Assembly (NCBI GenBank): GCA_964617355.1
Contig: CAZTXP010000037.1
Span: forward strand, 1-64,000
Direction of reading: 5' to 3'
DNA length: 64,000 bases
Source: CAZTDU01 sp964617355
GTDB taxonomy: Bacteria > Pseudomonadota > Gammaproteobacteria > Burkholderiales > SG8-39
Below the pieces are notes generated by a model, which was given only the letters and a program-made list of their open reading frames with translations, was not told where the DNA came from and searched no databases. Below, in pieces: positions 58,710-64,000 of this stretch; position 1 is the stretch's first letter, and every line of letters starts with the position of its first letter. A program made the position numbers and the translations under genes.

Positions 58710-60223
58710 GACTTCTTCGCCTTCTTCTTCGCACCCTCGATCGCGTTCTCGACCGCGTCCACGACCGTCTTCACGATCTTGGCGCGCGCCCAGTACTTGT
58801 CGTTCGCCTCGATCAGCACCCACGGCGCGTGCGAAGTGCTGGTGCGCTCGATCATGTCGGACGCGGCCACCTGGTAGCCGTCCCACTTCTCGCGGTTGCG
58901 CCAGTCCTCGGCGGTGATCTTGAACTGCTTGAAGCGCGTGCGCTCGCGCATCTTGAAGCGCCGGTGCTGCTCGGCCTTGGAGATCTGCAGCCAGAACTTC
59001 AGCACGATGGCGCCGTTCTTGGCGAGCTGCTCCTCGAAGTCGTTGATCTCGGCGTAGGCGCGCATCCAGTCGGCCTCGGAGCAGAAGCCCTCGATGCGCT
59101 CGACCAGCACGCGCCCGTACCACGAGCGGTCGTAGATCGTGTAGCGCCCCTTGCGCGGCACGTGCCGCCAGAAGCGCCACAGGTAGGGCTGCGCGCGCTC
59201 CTCGTCGGTGGGCGCGGCGATCGGGATCACGTTGTAGAGCCGCGCGTCCAGCGCCGCGGTGATGCGCCGGATCGCCCCGCCCTTGCCGGCGGCATCCATG
59301 CCCTCGAACACGCAGACCACGGTGCGGTCCTTGAACGCCGGGTCGCGCGTCAGGCGCGCGAGCTTCGCCTGTTGCTTCTCGAGTTGCTTGGCGTACTTCG
59401 GCTTCGGCATCGCGGCCGAAAGATCCATGCGATCGAGGATGCGCACGCGGTCGGCCGGTTCGGTGAGCGGCGCGGCGAGCGACGCGGCCATGGGTTTCTG
59501 CCCCGCGGCCTTCTGCGCGATGCGCTTCTGCAGCGCCTGCAGGATGGTCTTGCCCACGGTGACGGCGCGGTACTCGGGGTCCGAGCCCTCGACCACGATC
59601 CACGGCGCGGCGGCGGTGCTGGTCTCGCGCAGGGTGTCTTCGCTCACGCGGTAGAAGCGGTCGTACATCTTGAAGAAGTCCCAGTCGCGCTCGCTGATCT
59701 TCCAGCTCGTGTCCGGGTCGCTCTCGAGCTTCTTCAGGCGCTTTCGCTGCGCCTTCTTCGACAGGTGGAACCAGAATTTCAGGATCAGCGCGCCGCCGTC
59801 GGCGAGCATGCGCTCGAAGTGGTTGATCTCCTCGATCGCCTGCACCTGCTCGGCCTTGCCGGTGCGGTGGAACACGCGGTCGATGATCGGCGCGGTGTAC
59901 CACGAGCCGAACAGCATGCCGATCTTGCCCTTCGGGGGCAGCGCGCGCCAGTAGCGCCACATCGGCGGGCGCTCGCGCTCCTCGTCGGTGGGGTTGTCGA
60001 ACGCATGCGTGTGGATGTGGCGAGGGTCCATCCACTCGTTCAGCAGGTTGACCGTCTCGCCCTTGCCGGCGCCGCGCACGCCCGAGATCAGGATGATCAC
60101 CGGGAACGAGCCGTCCTTGGACAGCGCGAACTGCGCGTCCAGCAGGTCGGCGCGCAGCTTCGGCTCGATGCGCTTGTATTCGCCCTTGGAGAGCTTGTGG
60201 CCGATCTCTGCAGCTTCGAACAT
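58706..60223 (-). CDS. pap: Polyphosphate:AMP phosphotransferase (two-domain PPK2)
   Basis: A 505-residue protein made of two PPK2 domains. Each has a Walker A (GVRGAGKGET near residue 48; GMDAAGKGGA near residue 310) and the lid motif (PPKGKIGMLFGSWY; PRKGRYTIYDRSWYGRVLVER). The double-domain form phosphorylates AMP to ADP using polyphosphate. Length fits the class II type. Confidence 0.93.
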   Translation of the reverse strand: MFEAAEIGHKLSKGEYKRIEPKLRADLLDAQFALSKDGSFPVIILISGVRGAGKGETVNLLNEWMDPRHIHTHAFDNPTDEERERPPMWRYWRALPPKGKIGMLFGSWYTAPIIDRVFHRTGKAEQVQAIEEINHFERMLADGGALILKFWFHLSKKAQRKRLKKLESDPDTSWKISERDWDFFKMYDRFYRVSEDTLRETSTAAAPWIVVEGSDPEYRAVTVGKTILQALQKRIAQKAAGQKPMAASLAAPLTEPADRVRILDRMDLSAAMPKPKYAKQLEKQQAKLARLTRDPAFKDRTVVCVFEGMDAAGKGGAIRRITAALDARLYNVIPIAAPTDEERAQPYLWRFWRHVPRKGRYTIYDRSWYGRVLVERIEGFCSEADWMRAYAEINDFEEQLAKNGAIVLKFWLQISKAEQHRRFKMRERTRFKQFKITAEDWRNREKWDGYQVAASDMIERTSTSHAPWVLIEANDKYWARAKIVKTVVDAVENAIEGAKKKAKKS

Positions 60224-60314
60224 GGCGGATCTCCCGACGGAACGATGACCTAGGATAAACGAAGGGTGGACCGACCCGCCCCGCGCGGGATTGACCCAGA
60301 TCAGATCGCCGGCG

Positions 60315-60785
60315 CTACAGCGCTGGCTTGGCCACCATCAGCCAGACGATGGCGAGCACCGCGGCGAACGCGGGCCAGCCGAGGCCGAACCACCAGCGCA
60401 TCACGCGGTGGTAGGCGGCCGGCAGCGGCGCGCGCTCGCGGGCGGCCTGCGCGGCGAGATCGCGCGCGCGCAGCTGCAGCCACACCACCGGCAGCCAGCA
60501 GGCGCCGGTGAAGACGAAGAGCCCGATCGCCCACGCGAGCCAGGGCGTCGACAGCGGGAAACCCGCGACAAGCGCGAGCGCCACGCCGCTGGCGAACTGC
60601 ACCAGCACCGCCGGCGCCGTAAAGCAGAAATCGGCGAGCACCACGATGCGCGCCACGGCGGCCACCGTCGCCGCGTCGCGCGTCGCGTGCGCGCGCCACA
60701 TGAAGAACGCGATGCCGGCGCCGGTGCCGAGCAGCACGCAGGCGGAGACCACGTGCAGTGACTTGAGCAGCAGGTAGGTATTCAC
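60315..60785 (-). CDS. DUF2269-family membrane protein
   Basis: A 156-residue protein with four membrane helices. It opens VNTYLLLKSLHVVSACVLLGTGAGIAFFMW, the usual DUF2269 start, and ends WWFGLGWPAFAAVLAIVWLMVAKPAL. The GTG start overlaps the SDR/DoxX stop by four bases, so the two are coupled. Confidence 0.82.
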   Translation of the reverse strand: MNTYLLLKSLHVVSACVLLGTGAGIAFFMWRAHATRDAATVAAVARIVVLADFCFTAPAVLVQFASGVALALVAGFPLSTPWLAWAIGLFVFTGACWLPVVWLQLRARDLAAQAARERAPLPAAYHRVMRWWFGLGWPAFAAVLAIVWLMVAKPAL

Positions 60786-62062
60786 GAGGCCCCGCGCGGC
60801 CGCTGCCAGGCGAGCACGAAGAGAAGCAGCGGCAGGATCGCCGCGTTCTTCACGAGACCCCCCAGCGGCTCCAGCCAGAACGCCGGCCACAAGAGGCCGG
60901 TGACCACGGTGTAGCCGGCGACGCTGCCGAGCATCAGCCAAGCGGCAAGCGTCGCGCTGCGCGGATGCAGCACCGCGAGCCCGAGCGCGAGGTCGAGCGC
61001 CGACAAGGCGCGCACCAGCGGCGGCCCGGCCTCGGCCGGCAATCCGCCCTGCACCGCGAGCGCGCGCAGGTCCGCCACCGGCGCTGCAAAGCCGGCAATC
61101 GCCGAGCCGAGCCAGACGAAGGCGAGCGCGAGGATCGCGACCGGATAGAGGAGATACAGGCTGGCGTGCGCGCGGTCCTGCGCCTCGGCGGGGCGCGCCG
61201 CGAGCGCGGCCTCGAGCGAGCGCGGCGCGACGCCGAGAAGCGCGTGCATGCGCTCGGCCGCACCGGGTGCGCCGACGTTGCCGCGCGCGAGCATGCGCTG
61301 CATGGTGCGCCCGAGCGGCCCGCGGCCGAGCGCCTCGCCGACGCCGCAGGCGATGCCGACCAGCGCCTGCGGCACGCGCAGCACGCGCGCCGGGCCGGCG
61401 CCTAGCCAGCGGCGCCACGCGAGCAGGTATTCGAGGAGCGTGAGTTCTGCTGGGCCGACGATTTCGATCACCTGCCCGCGCGCCTCGGGGCGCTCGAGCG
61501 CGCCGACGACGCAGGCGGCGAGGTCGTCGCGGTCCACCGGCTGCAGCCTCTGCGTGCCCTCGCCCGGCACCGCGAGCACCCAAGGCACGCAGGCCATCGC
61601 GCGCAAGAGCGACGTTCCGCCGTAGCTGCCGGCGGCGCTGTAGACCACCGAGGGCCGCAGCACGACCGCGTCGAGGCCGGCGGCGAGCAGGGCCTCGTCG
61701 CCGCGATGCTTGGAGGCGATGAACTCGCCGTCGCGCGCGTCGCCGATCGCGGACACCTGCACCACGCGGCGCACGCCCGCCGCGCGGCAGGCCTCGAAGA
61801 GCGCGCGCGGCGCATGGTGATGCACGGCTTCGAAGGTGGCGCCGCCGGCCTCGCGCAGGATGCCGGCGCAGTTGACCACGGCGTCGATGCCTTGCAGGCG
61901 CGGGGCCCAGTCAGCGGGGTCGACGTCGCGGGAGAGGTCGCAAGCAATGGCCTGCGAATCACCTTCGCGTGGATGGCGCACGCCCTTCACGACCTGCCAA
62001 CCGGCTTGAACAAGTGCTGCGGCAATCCCGGCGCCAATGAACCCGTTGGCGCCCAGGAGCAG
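60782..62062 (-). CDS. NAD(P)-binding SDR-type protein fused to a DoxX-like membrane domain
   Basis: A protein of about 426 residues. The N-terminal Rossmann part has LLLGANGFIGAGIAAALVQAG and later VVQVSAIGDARDGEFIASKHRGDEALLAAGLDAVVLRPSVVYS (atypical SDR). The C-terminal third is four membrane helices of DoxX-like type. The Rossmann glycine motif lies upstream of any in-frame ATG, GTG or TTG. The likely start is therefore a CTG at 62062, with AAGGACGAGG just upstream. An ATG-only call would cut the cofactor site. Confidence 0.75.
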   Translation of the reverse strand: MLLGANGFIGAGIAAALVQAGWQVVKGVRHPREGDSQAIACDLSRDVDPADWAPRLQGIDAVVNCAGILREAGGATFEAVHHHAPRALFEACRAAGVRRVVQVSAIGDARDGEFIASKHRGDEALLAAGLDAVVLRPSVVYSAAGSYGGTSLLRAMACVPWVLAVPGEGTQRLQPVDRDDLAACVVGALERPEARGQVIEIVGPAELTLLEYLLAWRRWLGAGPARVLRVPQALVGIACGVGEALGRGPLGRTMQRMLARGNVGAPGAAERMHALLGVAPRSLEAALAARPAEAQDRAHASLYLLYPVAILALAFVWLGSAIAGFAAPVADLRALAVQGGLPAEAGPPLVRALSALDLALGLAVLHPRSATLAAWLMLGSVAGYTVVTGLLWPAFWLEPLGGLVKNAAILPLLLFVLAWQRPRGAS

Positions 62063-62078
62063 AACCCGCCCTCGTCCT

Positions 62079-62582
62079 TCAGCGGACGCGATAAACCTCG
62101 TCGGCGAAACTGCCGCGCGAAACTTCCAGCTGCGCGCGCTTCTTGTCGAGCATCGAGGTCAGCAGGGCGCGGTCGCGGCCGTTCTCCCAGAGGACCTTGG
62201 TGATCTCGCGGTCCTCCTTGCCCTTCTTGGAGATGATGTCCTTGGTCTCGGACCTGGGTGCGCCCCAGTCGCCGCGCAGGCCGCCAACCATCTTGGGCGT
62301 GTCCTTGCTGTCGAAGCGCACGTCGAAGGCGACGATGCTGCCGGCCTTCAGGTAGTAGGTGATGCGCGACTCGATGCCCTGCACCACGACCTTGGAATCG
62401 TCGCAGCGGCGGTCGGCGGCGTCGGTCTTCCACTCGAGCGGCTTGCAGTGCGCAGCCGGGTAGCGCTTCTTGACGTCGGACTCCGCGCCGCCGAGGCCGA
62501 CGCCGTTCACGGGGTAGGCCATCTGCGCGTGCGCGGGCAGCGCGAACGCGGCGGCAAGGACGATCCAGGCGAGGAGTTTCAT
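62079..62582 (-). CDS. Exported protein of unknown function
   Basis: A 167-residue protein with signal MKLLAWIVLAAAFALPAHAQ. The mature part has GVGLGGAESDVKKRYPAAHCKPLEW and two cysteines near DRRCDDSK, then a Lys-rich middle. It overlaps the Tag gene by four bases. No family recognised. Confidence 0.72.
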   Translation of the reverse strand: MKLLAWIVLAAAFALPAHAQMAYPVNGVGLGGAESDVKKRYPAAHCKPLEWKTDAADRRCDDSKVVVQGIESRITYYLKAGSIVAFDVRFDSKDTPKMVGGLRGDWGAPRSETKDIISKKGKEDREITKVLWENGRDRALLTSMLDKKRAQLEVSRGSFADEVYRVR

Positions 62583-63142
62583 CGACGGTGCCGGAAGCAG
62601 GTGCTGACGTGGTCGTCGGCCATGCCGACAGCCTGCATGAAAGCATACATGATGGTCGTCCCGACGAAGCGGAACCCCCGCTTCTTCAGGTCCTTGGACA
62701 ACGCATCCGACACTTCGGTTCGCGCGGGGATGTCGGCCATGGTCTTCCTCAACGCGCGAACCGGCTTTCCGCCGACGAAACCCCACACGTAGGTCGAGAA
62801 ACTCCCGAACTCGCGCTGCACCTCGAGGAAGGCCTGCGCGTTGGTCACCGAGGACTCGATCTTCAGGCGGTTCCGGACGATGCCGGCGTCGTTCATGAGC
62901 GCGCGCTTCTTCGCCGCGCCGTAGCGCGCCACTTTCGCGGGATCGAAGCCGTCGTAGGCGCGGCGGTAGTTCTCGCGCTTGGCGAGGATGGTGTCCCAGG
63001 ACAGGCCCGCCTGCGCGCCTTCCAGCAGCAGGAACTCGAACAGCACGCGGTCGTCCTTCACCGGACGGCCCCACTCCTTGTCGTGGTACTCGATCGCGAG
63101 CGGATTGCGCGCCCAGCCGCAGCGCGATTTCTCCTTGGCCAT
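62579..63142 (-). CDS. tag: DNA-3-methyladenine glycosylase I
   Basis: A 187-residue base-excision repair enzyme. The N-terminus RCGWARNPLAIEYHDKEWGRPVKDDRVLFEFLLLEGAQAGLSW is diagnostic. The C-terminal zinc site residues fit in DDHVSTCFRH together with the first Cys and His. FVGTTIMYAFMQAVGMADDH is the usual end. It removes 3-methyladenine from DNA. Confidence 0.95.
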   Translation of the reverse strand: MAKEKSRCGWARNPLAIEYHDKEWGRPVKDDRVLFEFLLLEGAQAGLSWDTILAKRENYRRAYDGFDPAKVARYGAAKKRALMNDAGIVRNRLKIESSVTNAQAFLEVQREFGSFSTYVWGFVGGKPVRALRKTMADIPARTEVSDALSKDLKKRGFRFVGTTIMYAFMQAVGMADDHVSTCFRHRR

Positions 63143-64000
63143 CAGACCAGCCCGATCTTCTGTTCCTGCAGCACCGACAGCAGGCGCCCGCCGAGCATCG
63201 AGATGCGGTCGGCCATGATCGACAGGAAAGCCTCGGTGAAGCGCGCCCGGCAGGGTTCCGACAACGCGTCGATGTCCGCGACGCGCAAGGACAGCGTCCA
63301 GCTCGGCTCGACCGCGGTCACCGTGGCGCTGCGCCGGCTGTAGCCGCGGCGCGCGTAGGCCATCTCGCCGACGCATTCGCCCGGGCTCACCGCGTTGAGC
63401 AGCTTGCCGCGCTGCGTGACCTTCAGGAGGCCCGTGGCGACGACGAACACGTGGTCGTCCTCGGTGCCCTCCTCGATCAGCGTGGTGCCGGGCGCGTACT
63501 TGGTGCAGCGACCGATGCGCACCACCTCCCACAACTCGCTGTCGTCGAAGCGGCGGAAGAAGCCCAGGCGCCGCATGGCGTTGTATTCCTCGACGTCCGA
63601 GAGCCGGTCGGCCTCGTCCTCGCGGTCATGGGCGACGTGCGGCTCGAGCGCCTGCGCGAACTCCTCCCAGCTGGCGTAGCGGCTGTCGCGCGTCTTGCCC
63701 AGCGCGCGGCGCACGATGGCGTCGAACTCGGGCGGCAGGCCCTGTCGCAGCTCGGAGGGCGGCGGCGGCTCGGCCTGCAGGATCGCCTCCATCAGCTCGA
63801 ACGCGGTGCCGCCGCTGAACGGCTTGTAGCCGGTGAGCATGTGGTAGATCACCGCGCCGAGCGAGAACATGTCGGAGCGGAAGTCGATCTCCTCGCCGCG
63901 GATCTGCTCGGGCGACATGTACGCCGGCGATCCCACGCCCGACACCTGCGTCACCTCGGCCTTCGACACCTGCGCCGCGCCGAAGTCGGCCACCTTGATG
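63142..64000 (-). CDS. Ser/Thr protein kinase fused to a cyclic-nucleotide-binding domain (partial, 5' end outside window)
   Basis: The visible part has the kinase DFG loop (KVADFGAA), the P+1 segment GSPAYMSPEQI and FSLGAVIYHMLTGYKPFSG. After a linker comes a CNB domain (FFRRFDDSELWEVVRIGRCTKYAPGTTLIEEGTEDDHVFVVATGLLKV; PGECVGEMAYARRGY). It ends QEQKIGLV, overlapping the tag ATG by one base. The upstream half of the kinase lies beyond the right edge. Confidence 0.9.
   Translation of the reverse strand, partial: IKVADFGAAQVSKAEVTQVSGVGSPAYMSPEQIRGEEIDFRSDMFSLGAVIYHMLTGYKPFSGGTAFELMEAILQAEPPPPSELRQGLPPEFDAIVRRALGKTRDSRYASWEEFAQALEPHVAHDREDEADRLSDVEEYNAMRRLGFFRRFDDSELWEVVRIGRCTKYAPGTTLIEEGTEDDHVFVVATGLLKVTQRGKLLNAVSPGECVGEMAYARRGYSRRSATVTAVEPSWTLSLRVADIDALSEPCRARFTEAFLSIMADRISMLGGRLLSVLQEQKIGLV

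Overview
The window looks like a chromosomal segment of a high-GC betaproteobacterium, most likely Burkholderiales. The evidence is the strong G/C third-position bias, three Bug-family (TctC-like) periplasmic binding proteins, a heterotetrameric sarcosine oxidase operon and the general gene style. This is inferred from gene content; no rRNA or other phylogenetic marker lies in the window.

1-20 kb is a methylated-glycine / one-carbon-nitrogen catabolic island. It holds a DUF5943-like protein, two divergent M19 'dipeptidase' homologues, a LysR regulator divergent from an N-carbamoylsarcosine amidase, a one-chain L-serine dehydratase, a polyamine-type ABC transporter, a Bug receptor, a GlxA/ArgR-type AraC regulator, soxBDAG, a YtcJ-like amidohydrolase and a CobW-type GTPase. 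The amidase makes sarcosine, sarcosine oxidase turns it into glycine plus a C1 unit, and serine dehydratase can drain the resulting serine to pyruvate. Two tandem TGTCGC-N8-AA-like operators with the same 21-bp period lie in front of soxB and in front of the Bug/M19/ABC operon, tying both to the regulator gene between them.

20-34.9 kb is mixed: MFS transporter, amidase, quinone-reductase-like enzyme, a DUF2975/XRE pair with an operator inside its promoter spacer, a DauA-like D-amino-acid dehydrogenase, a Rieske oxygenase pair, a membrane protein with a BRO-N-like tail, cardiolipin synthase, a glycosyltransferase, another Bug receptor, a 33-bp minisatellite, a thioesterase and an FMN alpha-hydroxy-acid oxidase.

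35-43 kb is a candidate catabolic operon: beta-hydroxyacid dehydrogenase, DapA-family lyase, Bug receptor, FAD monooxygenase, small barrel protein, isocitrate-lyase/PEP-mutase-family lyase and LeuCD-like hydratase. The last two together suggest hydration of an alkyl-maleate followed by C-C cleavage.

43-53.3 kb holds housekeeping and stress genes: histidine kinase, rhodanese, RidA, an orphan ParD-like antitoxin, BrnTA, a GFA protein, cytochrome c, an Ivy lysozyme inhibitor, small membrane or lipoproteins and a GNAT.

53.3-57.9 kb is the most unusual part. Seven small genes, all on the minus strand and visibly less GC-rich than the rest, are separated by imperfect palindromes of 57-105 bp with integron attC core sites (RYYYAAC...GTTRRRY). 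No integrase gene is present, so this looks like a cassette array without integrase (CALIN). The cassettes encode DUF2971-, EVE/PUA-, DUF3800-, DUF6988-, BamE- and HEPN-like proteins, several of them plausible defence or toxin functions.

58.2-64 kb returns to high-GC chromosomal genes: a double-domain PPK2 phosphotransferase, a coupled run of small genes including an SDR/DoxX protein and Tag glycosylase, and the 3' part of a Ser/Thr kinase fused to a cyclic-nucleotide-binding domain.
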